From JAUREX01 sp044356825 (GTDB lineage: Bacteria; Pseudomonadota; Alphaproteobacteria; Rhodobacterales; Rhodobacteraceae), in contig JBIKVM010000040.1 of assembly GCA_044356825.1 (NCBI GenBank), forward strand, positions 1 through 18,070: a stretch of 18,070 nt of DNA, written 5' to 3'. The position numbers were made by a program, and so were the translations under genes. How positions within the stretch are numbered: the stretch's first letter is position 1; each line of letters begins with the position of its first letter. Shown here piece after piece: positions 1 through 6,640 of this stretch. The notes under the pieces were generated by a model. The model did not search any database, was not told where the DNA came from, and worked only from the letters and a program-made list of their open reading frames with translations.

Positions 1-257
1 TAATGCTGGAGCCGGTTGGGGTTGTCGCCATAGCGCCCGTCGGTCGGCCGGCGCGAGGGCTGGACATAGGCCGCAGCCCAGGCGCGCGGCCCGAGCGCGC
101 GCAGCGTCGTTGCGGGGTGGAAGGTGCCCGCGCCCACTTCCATGTCGTAGGGTTGCAGGATGGCGCAGCCCTGCGCCGCCCAATAGGCCTGAAGCCGCAG
201 GATCACCTCCTGAAAGCTGCGCGGCGCCCCCGCCGCACCCGACCCGCCCATCGCCAT
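1..257 (-). CDS. glyQ: Glycyl-tRNA synthetase alpha subunit, N-terminal part (gene continues beyond left edge)
   Basis: Encodes the first 85 residues of the alpha chain of the two-subunit (alpha2beta2) bacterial glycyl-tRNA synthetase, the chain carrying the class II catalytic core that activates glycine. The minus strand reads AILQPYDMEVGAGTFHPAT followed by AAYVQPSRRPTDGRYGDNPN, which is diagnostic for GlyQ. The ATG at 257-255 (MAMGGSGAAG...) is preceded by an AAGGGG-rich ribosome site, and a second in-frame ATG lies at 251-249. The N-terminus is about ten residues longer than the usual GlyQ start, which begins close to the FQ..IL..Q.YW segment. The gene is divergent from the secreted protein gene at 360 and has a convincing promoter at 284-312. 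The partner glyS would lie outside the window. The truncation is only the window edge. Confidence 0.96.
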   Translation of the reverse strand, partial: MAMGGSGAAGAPRSFQEVILRLQAYWAAQGCAILQPYDMEVGAGTFHPATTLRALGPRAWAAAYVQPSRRPTDGRYGDNPNRLQH

Positions 258-283
258 GCCGCCGCCCCTTGAAAACCCGCGCC

Positions 284-312
284 TGCATAGGCAGAAGGCC
301 CGTCAGGGTCAA
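284..312 (-). promoter_or_regulatory. Sigma70-type promoter of glyQ
   Basis: On the minus strand there is TTGACC (312-307), a 17-bp spacer, then TATGCA (289-284). This is close to the consensus -35/-10 pair with ideal spacing. Transcription would start near 277, giving a leader of about 20 nt with an AAGGGG ribosome site before the glyQ ATG at 257. It is seen directly in sequence; activity is inferred. Confidence 0.6.
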
Positions 313-359
313 TCGGGCCCGGGTGCGCCGGTGCGGCGCAGGCGCGCGCAAGGGGTGAC

Positions 360-1931
360 ATGAAGAGGATCCTCGGTCTTTGGGCGCTTGTGTCGGTGCT
401 CTTGTGTGCCACGCCGGGGTCGGTGGCGCTGGCCTCGACCACCTGGATCCAGATCGAGGCGAAACGCACGATGCCCGAGGCGATCGAGCGTGCGCGCGTC
501 TGGGCTAACCGCGAGGCGGATGTGGGCGTTCTGCTCTTGCCTTCGGGGTGGTATGGGGTGGCGCTCGGCCCGGCGCCAGCGGGGGTGGCCGCCGCGCGGC
601 TGCAGGTGCTGCGCGATGCGGGCCGCGTGCCCTCGGATGCCTATCTGGCCGAGGCCTCGGCCTATCTCGGCCAGGTCTGGCCGCCCGGCGCCGGCGAGGC
701 CCCGCCGCAGACCGCCGCCGAAGCCGAGGCCGCGCGCGACATCCAGCGCGCGCTCGCGTGGTTCGGCCACTATCGCGGCCCCATAGACGGGGCGATCGGG
801 CCCGCAAGCCGCAGGGCGAAGGCGGCCTGGCAGGCCGCGCAGGGCCTTGCCGAGACGGGTGAACTCGGCCCCGAAGAAGTCGAGCGGCTGGTCGACGTCT
901 GGCGGGCAGAGCGCGAGGCGGCCGGGATGGCCGAACTTGCCGTGGCCGATGCGGGGATCGTCCTTGACGTGCCGATGGCGTGGGTCGCCTTCGACCGGAT
1001 CGCGCCGCCGCTCGTGCTCTATGGCCCGGCCGATTCCCGCGGCCTCGCGCTTGCGGTCCTGAGCCTTGCCGACGGGCCGGAGGCCGACGCGCGCCTCGCG
1101 GCGGCTCTGGGCACGCTTGGCGTCTTGCTCCCGACCGGATGGCGCGCCGAAGCCGCGGACTGGCTTGCGCTGGCCGGCGGCACGGACGGGCGGCGCGCGG
1201 TGGCCCGCGTCATGCTGATTGACGGCACAATCCGTGGCTTTGTCCTGGGCGGGCCCGAAACGATGGCGGACGATCTGGCGCGCGTGGCGGGCGCGATGCA
1301 GTCTAGCCTTGCGGTGATGGGCAGCCAGGTGCTGTCGGATGCCGTCGTGCCGGTCGAACCCGCGCTGGGGGCGGCGCTGGCGGCCGATGCCGCGCTGGCC
1401 GATCCGCTGCGGATCGGAGCGGGGCTCGCGGTCGGATCAGGCGTCCTGACGCTCGCGCGCACCGTGCTCGGCTGCGGACGGATCGAAGTGGGCGATGGTC
1501 GCCAGATGCGCGTGCTTGCGGCCGAGGGCGGGCCGGATCTGGCGCTGCTTGTCCCGTTTGCCGGCGAAGGTCGCATCCAACTGCCGCGGCTTGGATCCGC
1601 GACACTGCCGGTGGATGCGGTGTTGCGGGTTGCGGGCTTCGTGCATTCGGGACGCGCCGCGCCACCCCTGACGGTCGAGACCGCAGTCGCCGCGAGCGGC
1701 CCCGACGGGCGCTGGATCACCTCTACCACCATGCTGCCGACCGATGGCGGGGCAGGGGTCTTCGACGGTGCAGGCGCTCTGGTGGCGATGGTCGACGGCG
1801 AGGGCCACCTTCTGCCGGCCGCCCAGATCGCGGCCTGGGTCGCGCGCATGACCGGCCCGGCCGCACCGGGCAGCGCAGCGCCCGCGGGGGAGGCGCAGGC
1901 ACAGCCGCTGCGCGTTCTGTGCCTGCCCTGA
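360..1931 (+). CDS. Secreted SPOR-like / peptidoglycan-binding protein with degenerate trypsin-like domain
   Basis: A 523-residue exported protein. Residues 1-25 form a signal peptide (KR, hydrophobic core, then VALA before S26). Residues about 27-75 (WIQIEAKRTMPEAIERARVW) resemble the SPOR-like repeat seen in peptidoglycan-associated proteins. Residues about 120-178 (RDIQRALAWFGHYRGPIDG, IGPASRRA) match a peptidoglycan-binding type 1 domain. Residues about 345-505 look like a trypsin/chymotrypsin-fold domain, but the triad is broken: the VLTxAH segment reads VLTLARTV with Arg367 at the His position, the GDSGGP segment reads TDGGAGVF with Gly463 at the Ser position, and only Asp393 (DLALL) remains. 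It is therefore probably a non-catalytic envelope protein, although homologues are often labelled serine protease. The ATG follows AAGGGG at a good distance. Its stop is only 3 bp from the stop of convergent pckA. Confidence 0.8.
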   Translation: MKRILGLWALVSVLLCATPGSVALASTTWIQIEAKRTMPEAIERARVWANREADVGVLLLPSGWYGVALGPAPAGVAAARLQVLRDAGRVPSDAYLAEASAYLGQVWPPGAGEAPPQTAAEAEAARDIQRALAWFGHYRGPIDGAIGPASRRAKAAWQAAQGLAETGELGPEEVERLVDVWRAEREAAGMAELAVADAGIVLDVPMAWVAFDRIAPPLVLYGPADSRGLALAVLSLADGPEADARLAAALGTLGVLLPTGWRAEAADWLALAGGTDGRRAVARVMLIDGTIRGFVLGGPETMADDLARVAGAMQSSLAVMGSQVLSDAVVPVEPALGAALAADAALADPLRIGAGLAVGSGVLTLARTVLGCGRIEVGDGRQMRVLAAEGGPDLALLVPFAGEGRIQLPRLGSATLPVDAVLRVAGFVHSGRAAPPLTVETAVAASGPDGRWITSTTMLPTDGGAGVFDGAGALVAMVDGEGHLLPAAQIAAWVARMTGPAAPGSAAPAGEAQAQPLRVLCLP

Positions 1932-1934
1932 CGG

Positions 1935-3533
1935 TCAGCCGATGGCTGCGGCGCGGACATCGTCGTCGATGACCGCGACATATTTTCCGAAGTTATCGGC
2001 AAACATCCGCACGAGGCGCGCCGCCTGCGCGTCATAGGCCGCGCCATCGGCCCAGGTCGCCCGCGGATCGAGCAGCACGGCATCGACCCCGGCCACCGCC
2101 AGCGGCACCTCGAAGCCGAAGTTCGGATCGCGCCGGAACGCGCCGCGGCCGAGGCTGCCGTCGAGCGCCGCCGCCAGCACCGCCCGCGTCGCGGCGATGG
2201 GCATCCGCCGCCCCGTGCCATAGGCCCCGCCCGTCCAGCCGGTGTTGACGAGCCAGCAGGTCGCGCCGTGCCGCGCGATGCGGTCCTGCAGCATCCGGCC
2301 GTAGACCTCGGGCGGACGCGGCAGGAACGGGGCGCCGAAGCAGGTCGAGAAGGTCGGCTCGGGGTCGGTGACGCCCCGCTCGGTGCCCGCGACCTTGGAG
2401 GTGAAGCCCGACAGGAAGTGATACATCGCCTGCGCCGGCGTCAGCCGCGCGATCGGCGGCAGCACCCCGAAGGCGTCACAGGTCAGCATCACCACATGGC
2501 GCGGATGGCCGGCGCGCGCGCTGGCCGAGGCGTTCGAGATCGCCTCGAGCGGATAGGCCGCGCGCATGTTCTCGGTGAGCGAGGCATCCTCGAAATCGAG
2601 CGCGCGCGTCTCGGGATCGACCACCATGTTCTCGATCACGGTGCCGAAGCGGCGGGTGGTGGCGTGGATCTCGGGCTCGGCCTCGGCCGAGAGGTGGATG
2701 GTCTTGGCATAGCACCCCCCCTCGAAGTTGAAGAGGCCCGCGTCGGACCATCCGTGCTCGTCATCGCCCAGAAGCGTGCGCGCCGGATCGGCCGAGAGGG
2801 TCGTCTTGCCCGTGCCCGAGAGGCCGAAGAAGATCGCCGCATCGTCCGGCCTGCCGGGCGCGTGGTTGGCCGAGCAGTGCATCGGCAGCACGCCGCGGTC
2901 GGGCAGCAGGTAGTTGAGCAGCGTGAACACGGCCTTCTTGTTCTCGCCCGCATAGGCGGTGTTGCAGATGAGGATGAGCCGCCGCTCGAAGCTGAAGGCG
3001 ATCACGGTCTCGGACCGGCAGCCGTGGCGGGCGGGATCGGCGCGAAAGCCCGGGCAGTTGAGGATCGTCCAGTCGACCGCGAAATCCGCGAGTTCCGCCC
3101 GCGTCGGGCGGCGCAGCAGGTGGCGGATGAAGAGCGCGTGCCACGCAAGCTCGGTCACGACCCGGATCCCGAAGCGGTGCGCCGGATCGGCACCCGCGTG
3201 CAGATCCTGCACGAACCCCTCGCGCCCCTGCATGTAGGCGCGCATGTCGGCCTCGAGCCGGTCGAAGGCCTCGGGCGCCATGGGGCGGTTGTTGTCCCAC
3301 CAGACGGTCGATTCGGTGGCGGGGCTGCGCACGATGTGCTTGTCCTTGGGCGAGCGTCCGGTATGCGCCCCGGTCGTCGCGACCACCGCGCCGCCCTCGG
3401 CCAGCCGGACCTCGCCGCGCGCGACGGACATCTCGACAAGTGCTGTTTCGGGCTGGTTGCAATAGAGCGCACCGAACCCACCAAACCCGGATTTTTCAAG
3501 CGAGAACATGGGATTGACGAAACCGTGCTGCAT
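1935..3533 (-). CDS. pckA: Phosphoenolpyruvate carboxykinase (ATP)
   Basis: Cytosolic enzyme converting oxaloacetate plus ATP to phosphoenolpyruvate, CO2 and ADP, the entry step of gluconeogenesis. At 532 residues it has the usual length of the ATP-type family. Visible signatures are GRSPKDK (59-65, substrate loop), YAGENKK (194-200, with the metal-ligand lysine region), the P-loop GLSGTGKT (237-244), the metal site GDDEHGW (256-262) and EGGCYAK just after it. The ATG at 3533-3531 has a strong GAGGAG ribosome site at 3541-3546. It is divergent from chvI across 216 bp containing a repeated motif. In Sinorhizobium meliloti pckA is activated by the LacI-family regulator PckR; whether that applies here is not known. 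No anomalies were seen in the coding sequence. Confidence 0.97.
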   Translation of the reverse strand: MQHGFVNPMFSLEKSGFGGFGALYCNQPETALVEMSVARGEVRLAEGGAVVATTGAHTGRSPKDKHIVRSPATESTVWWDNNRPMAPEAFDRLEADMRAYMQGREGFVQDLHAGADPAHRFGIRVVTELAWHALFIRHLLRRPTRAELADFAVDWTILNCPGFRADPARHGCRSETVIAFSFERRLILICNTAYAGENKKAVFTLLNYLLPDRGVLPMHCSANHAPGRPDDAAIFFGLSGTGKTTLSADPARTLLGDDEHGWSDAGLFNFEGGCYAKTIHLSAEAEPEIHATTRRFGTVIENMVVDPETRALDFEDASLTENMRAAYPLEAISNASASARAGHPRHVVMLTCDAFGVLPPIARLTPAQAMYHFLSGFTSKVAGTERGVTDPEPTFSTCFGAPFLPRPPEVYGRMLQDRIARHGATCWLVNTGWTGGAYGTGRRMPIAATRAVLAAALDGSLGRGAFRRDPNFGFEVPLAVAGVDAVLLDPRATWADGAAYDAQAARLVRMFADNFGKYVAVIDDDVRAAAIG

Positions 3534-3576
3534 GATTTCTCTCCTCGGGTGGCGGCGGGATTCGCGCCATGTTCGG

Positions 3577-3605
3577 CCTATAGCACGCGATTTCGGGCTG
3601 AAAAC
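3577..3605 (-). promoter_or_regulatory. Possible pckA promoter
   Basis: The minus strand has a good -10 hexamer TATAGG (3582-3577) and, 17 bp upstream, a poor -35 GTTTTC (3605-3600). A weak -35 is typical of an activated promoter. The first copy of the repeated motif (3621-3633) lies just upstream of the -35, where an activator would bind. Confidence 0.35.
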
Positions 3606-3620
3606 CAGTCAGATCACCCC

Positions 3621-3702
3621 GTTAGCGCTAGCATCGAAACTTTAGCGCCAACATGGCTGCGACCTGTGCGCGCTAACCAATTCGTTGTCTTTGGCGCGTT
3701 CA
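3621..3702. promoter_or_regulatory. Cluster of four TTRGCGC-type motifs between pckA and chvI, candidate operators
   Basis: Four 13-mers share the pattern KTTRGCGCNNNCA: GTTAGCGCTAGCA at 3621-3633 (plus), TTTAGCGCCAACA at 3641-3653 (plus), GTTAGCGCGCACA at 3677-3665 (minus) and TTTGGCGCGTTCA at 3690-3702 (plus). The first two start exactly 20 bp apart, about two helical turns, on the same face. The first is nearly palindromic (TAGCGCTA core). This fits binding of a dimeric regulator controlling both divergent genes. Candidates are ChvI itself, whose OmpR class commonly binds direct repeats, or a LacI-type regulator such as PckR. The repetition is seen; the binding protein is inferred. Confidence 0.45.
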
Positions 3703-3749
3703 ATTTCATCACGATTGGCCACTGATTCGGCCGCAGAACGGAGGCTGCC

Positions 3750-4529
3750 GTGCAACATCTGACTGATATCGATTCCTCCGAAATCTCCGAACCCGCCGAC
3801 GACCCGTCCGCCGGGGCGCGCATCGCGCTCGTCGATGACGACCGCGCGGTGCTGACGACGATGGCGCTTGCCTTGCGCAACGAGGGGCTCGAGGTCGAGA
3901 CCTTCACCGACGCGCGCCTTGCGCTCGATGCCTTTCGCAAGCGCGGCCCCGATCTCGCGATCCTCGATGTGCGGATGCCGCGGATGGACGGGCTCGAGAT
4001 GCTGCGGCAGTTGCGGCGGTTCTCGACCATGCCGGTGATCTTCCTGACCTCGCGCGACGAGGAGCTGGACGAGGTGCTGGGGCTGCGGCTCGGGGCGGAC
4101 GACTATCTGCGCAAGCCCTTCTCGCCCCGCCTGCTGGTTGAGCGGATCCGCGCCCATCTGCGCCGGCAGGCGATGTCGGCCGCGGTGCCCGCCGCCTCCG
4201 CCCAGACCACCCCGCCGATCGAGCGCGGGCCGCTCCGGATGGATCCCAACCGCCACGCGGTGGCGTGGTTCGGCGCGCCCGTCGTCCTGACCGTGACGGA
4301 ATTCCTGCTGCTGCAATCGCTTGCCCAGCGTCCGGGCTTCGTCAAGACGCGCGACCAGCTCATGGATGTCGCCTATGACGAGGACACCTATGTCGATGAC
4401 CGCACCATCGACAGCCACATCAAGCGGCTGCGCAAGAAGTTCCGCGCCGTCGATCCCGACTTCGCCGCGATCGAGACGCTCTATGGCATCGGCTATCGCT
4501 TTTCGCTGCCCGGCTCGGCCGAAGGTTGA
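3750..4529 (+). CDS. chvI: ChvI-type two-component response regulator (OmpR class)
   Basis: A 259-residue DNA-binding response regulator. The receiver domain (about 24-137) has the acidic pair in IALVDDD (29-31), phosphoacceptor Asp73 in LDVRMPRMDG, the FLTSRDEE segment, and Lys122 in YLRKPF. The OmpR/PhoB winged helix covers about 155-255, with LTVTEFLLLQSLAQRPG, VDDRTIDSHIKRLRKKF and IETLYGIGYRF. The family (ChvI/BvrR/ExoR-ChvG-ChvI pathway in alphaproteobacteria) controls envelope, acid and carbon-metabolism genes. The start is GTG at 3750 behind GGAGG at 3740-3744. Its place divergent from pckA and upstream of hprK is the canonical one, but the cognate kinase gene chvG is not next to it: only 51 bp separate it from hprK. 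It may be autoregulated through the motif cluster upstream. Confidence 0.9.
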   Translation: MQHLTDIDSSEISEPADDPSAGARIALVDDDRAVLTTMALALRNEGLEVETFTDARLALDAFRKRGPDLAILDVRMPRMDGLEMLRQLRRFSTMPVIFLTSRDEELDEVLGLRLGADDYLRKPFSPRLLVERIRAHLRRQAMSAAVPAASAQTTPPIERGPLRMDPNRHAVAWFGAPVVLTVTEFLLLQSLAQRPGFVKTRDQLMDVAYDEDTYVDDRTIDSHIKRLRKKFRAVDPDFAAIETLYGIGYRFSLPGSAEG

Positions 4530-4580
4530 CAGCGCGCCCCCCGCCGCGTCAGGTGCCGCGACCGTCCGCAGGGGCCCCTC

Positions 4581-5009
4581 ATGCCCGCCGAACCGATCCT
4601 CGTGCATGCAAGCTGCGTGGCCTTCGCCGGGCGCGCGGTGCTGATCCTCGGGCCGTCGGGATCGGGGAAATCGGGGCTTGCGCTGTCGCTCATCGCGCTC
4701 GGGGCGGGGCTGGTGGCGGATGACGCGGTCCATCTCGCCCCCGATCGCGGCAGGCTGCGCGCCACGCGCCCGCCCGGCCTGCCGCATCTGATCGAGGCGC
4801 GGGGCGTGGGCCTGTTGCGCGCGCGCGGGCCGCGATCGGCGCGCGTCGTGCTTGCCGTGGACATGGGACGGGCCGAGACGGAGCGTCTGCCGCCGCGGCG
4901 CAGCATGCCGCTGGCGGGAATCGACGTGGATGTGATATGGAACACGCCGATGGCCCATTTCCCCGCCGCGATCCGGCATTATGTGATGCAGGGCCGCCAA
5001 GATCCCTGA
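4581..5009 (+). CDS. hprK: HPr kinase/phosphorylase, short alphaproteobacterial form
   Basis: Phosphorylates HPr on Ser46 and can reverse the reaction, linking carbon and energy status to the PTS. It is only 142 residues: the N-terminal domain of Gram-positive HprK (about 310 residues) is absent, as is usual in alphaproteobacteria, leaving the kinase core. Visible features are His9 ahead of the P-loop, Walker A GPSGSGKS (24-31), Asp47-Asp48 in LVADDAV, and the HprK signature region EARGVGLL (72-79). The ATG at 4581 is preceded by AGGGG (4570-4574). rapZ starts 3 bp after its stop, so the two are likely translated from one message. The substrate ptsH is two genes downstream. Confidence 0.93.
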   Translation: MPAEPILVHASCVAFAGRAVLILGPSGSGKSGLALSLIALGAGLVADDAVHLAPDRGRLRATRPPGLPHLIEARGVGLLRARGPRSARVVLAVDMGRAETERLPPRRSMPLAGIDVDVIWNTPMAHFPAAIRHYVMQGRQDP

Positions 5010-5012
5010 CCG

Positions 5013-5945
5013 ATGCCCGAACCCGCCGCCCCAGAGCCCGCCGATCCGCCCGCCGACCCCGGCGCGCAGCGGCTCGTGCTGGTCACCGGGCCCTCGGGGG
5101 CCGGGCGGTCGACCGCGATCCGCGCGCTCGAGGATCTGGGGTGGGAGACGATCGACAACCTGCCCCTCAGCCTCGTGCCGCGGCTCCTGGCGGGGCCGCG
5201 CCATGCCCGGCCGATCGCGCTCGGGATCGACGTGCGCAACCGCGACTTCAGCGCGACCGCCCTCATCTCGCTGATCGAGGGGCTGACGCCCGACCCCGCG
5301 CTCGCGCTCGAGGTGCTCTATGTCGATTGCGCGCCCGCCATCCTCGTGCGCCGCTATTCCGAGACGCGCCGCCGCCACCCGATGGCCCCGGCCGAGGATC
5401 CGGCGACCGGGATCGCGCGCGAGATCGACCTGCTCGCGCCCGTGCGGGTGCGCGCCGATGTCCTGATCGACACGACCGACCTGCCCCCCCACGACCTCAG
5501 GGCCGAGATCGCGCGCTGGTTCGCGACCGGCACCGGGCAGCGGATGGCGGTGTCGGTGCAATCCTTTTCCTACAAGCGCGGGGTGCCGCGCGGGATCGAC
5601 ATGGTGTTCGACTGCCGCTTTCTGCGAAACCCCTATTGGACGCCCGATCTGCGCGCCCTCGACGGCCGCGATGCGCGCGTCGCAGCGCATGTCGCGGCCG
5701 ATCCGTTGTTCGAGCCCTTCTTCGCGCGTCTGACCGACCTCATCGGGCTCTTGCTGCCTGCCCATGTCGAAGAGGGCAAATCCCACCTGGCGATCGGTTT
5801 CGGCTGCACCGGCGGGCAGCACCGGTCGGTTGCGATTGCCGAAAAACTCGGGGCGAGCCTTGCGCAAGCCGGGTGGGACGTGTCTATACGGCATCGCGAA
5901 CTCGAACGGCAGCCGCCCGCCCATGTGCCTGCGACTGCGGACTGA
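5013..5945 (+). CDS. rapZ: RapZ family nucleotide-binding protein (RNase adapter family)
   Basis: A 310-residue RapZ/YvcJ-family protein. In Escherichia coli RapZ senses glucosamine-6-phosphate and guides RNase E to the small RNA GlmZ; GlmZ is not known in alphaproteobacteria, so the role here is open. The N-terminal P-loop domain has GPSGAGRS at 26-33, with Arg32 in the usual Lys position, then IDNLPLSLVPRL. The C-terminal domain carries the family signature GCTGGQHRSV (264-273, with Cys265 and His270). A proline/alanine-rich extension of about 19 residues precedes the domain. It has no strong ribosome site and begins 3 bp after hprK, suggesting translational coupling. Its TGA overlaps the ATG of the next gene. 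Confidence 0.93.
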   Translation: MPEPAAPEPADPPADPGAQRLVLVTGPSGAGRSTAIRALEDLGWETIDNLPLSLVPRLLAGPRHARPIALGIDVRNRDFSATALISLIEGLTPDPALALEVLYVDCAPAILVRRYSETRRRHPMAPAEDPATGIAREIDLLAPVRVRADVLIDTTDLPPHDLRAEIARWFATGTGQRMAVSVQSFSYKRGVPRGIDMVFDCRFLRNPYWTPDLRALDGRDARVAAHVAADPLFEPFFARLTDLIGLLLPAHVEEGKSHLAIGFGCTGGQHRSVAIAEKLGASLAQAGWDVSIRHRELERQPPAHVPATAD

Positions 5946-6358
5946 TGACGATGACTGTGCGCAAGGAAATCGGCGTAGTGATCGTGGCGCACGGGGGGCT
6001 CGCGCGCGAATATCTTGCTGCCGTCGAACATGTCCTCGGACCCCAGAGCGGGATGCGCGCCGTCGCGATCGAGGCCGACCACAACCGCCTGAGCAAGGCT
6101 GCCGAGATCCGCGCCGCGACCGAGGCGGTCGATTGCGGGCTGGGTGTTGTGCTGGTGACGGACCTGCACGGCGGGTCGCCCTCGAACCTCTCGCAGATCG
6201 CCTGCGAGCGGCAGAACCGCCGCATCGTCTATGGCGCGAACCTGCCAATGCTCATAAAACTTGCGCAGTCGCGCGACCTCGGGCTTTGCGATGCCGTCGC
6301 AGCAGCGATGGAGGCGGGACGCAAATACATCGACAGCCGCGACCTGAGCGGGACCTGA
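5945..6358 (+). CDS. PTS EIIA component, mannose/sorbose family (ManX-like), soluble regulatory type
   Basis: A 137-residue single-domain EIIA of the mannose family. The N-terminus reads IGVVIVAHGGLA, placing the phosphorylatable His at residue 16; VVLVTDLHGGSPSN and VYGANLPMLIKL are further family signatures. It would accept phosphate from His15 of HPr. There is no EIIB or EIIC nearby, so it most likely serves the regulatory PTS typical of alphaproteobacteria, where EIIA and HPr act as signal carriers rather than in sugar uptake. The ATG at 5945 overlaps the rapZ stop by one base (TGATG); a second ATG at 5951 is possible. ptsH follows after 8 bp. Confidence 0.92.
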   Translation: MTMTVRKEIGVVIVAHGGLAREYLAAVEHVLGPQSGMRAVAIEADHNRLSKAAEIRAATEAVDCGLGVVLVTDLHGGSPSNLSQIACERQNRRIVYGANLPMLIKLAQSRDLGLCDAVAAAMEAGRKYIDSRDLSGT

Positions 6359-6366
6359 CCCCTGCC

Positions 6367-6636
6367 ATGGCGCGCTGCACACTCGAGATCGTCAACGAAA
6401 AGGGGCTGCACGCCCGCGCCTCGGCCCGGTTCGTCGAGACGGTGGACCGTTTCGACGCCGACGCGCTCGTGCGCCGCGACGGGCTCGAGGTGTCGGGCGA
6501 ATCGATCATGGGGCTCTTGATGCTCGGTGCCGCGCGCGGCACCACGATCGAGGTCGAGACGACGGGCCCCGAGGCGGGCGCACTCATCGAGGCGCTGGCC
6601 GCCCTCGTCGCGGACCGCTTCGGCGAGGGGTTCTGA
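6367..6636 (+). CDS. ptsH: Phosphocarrier protein HPr
   Basis: An 89-residue phosphocarrier of the PTS. GLHARAS places the EI-dependent phosphorylation site exactly at His15, and SGESIMGLLML places the HprK regulatory serine exactly at Ser46, the canonical numbering. It is the last gene of the chvI-hprK-rapZ-EIIA-ptsH run. Enzyme I (ptsI or ptsP) is not in the window. The stop codon lies 4 bp from the stop of the convergent hbd gene, leaving no room for a terminator hairpin between the two. Confidence 0.96.
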   Translation: MARCTLEIVNEKGLHARASARFVETVDRFDADALVRRDGLEVSGESIMGLLMLGAARGTTIEVETTGPEAGALIEALAALVADRFGEGF

Positions 6637-6640
6637 CCCC

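Noticed and set aside
2268..3725. A 485-codon plus-strand frame antisense to pckA
   Set aside because: pckA on the other strand is unambiguous by its P-loop and metal-site motifs; this frame has no domain.
3642..6248. An 868-codon open frame on the minus strand across chvI, hprK, rapZ and the EIIA gene
   Set aside because: It is antisense to four well-identified genes, is rich in Arg/Gly/His/Pro, and has no domain. Long antisense frames are expected at this GC content.
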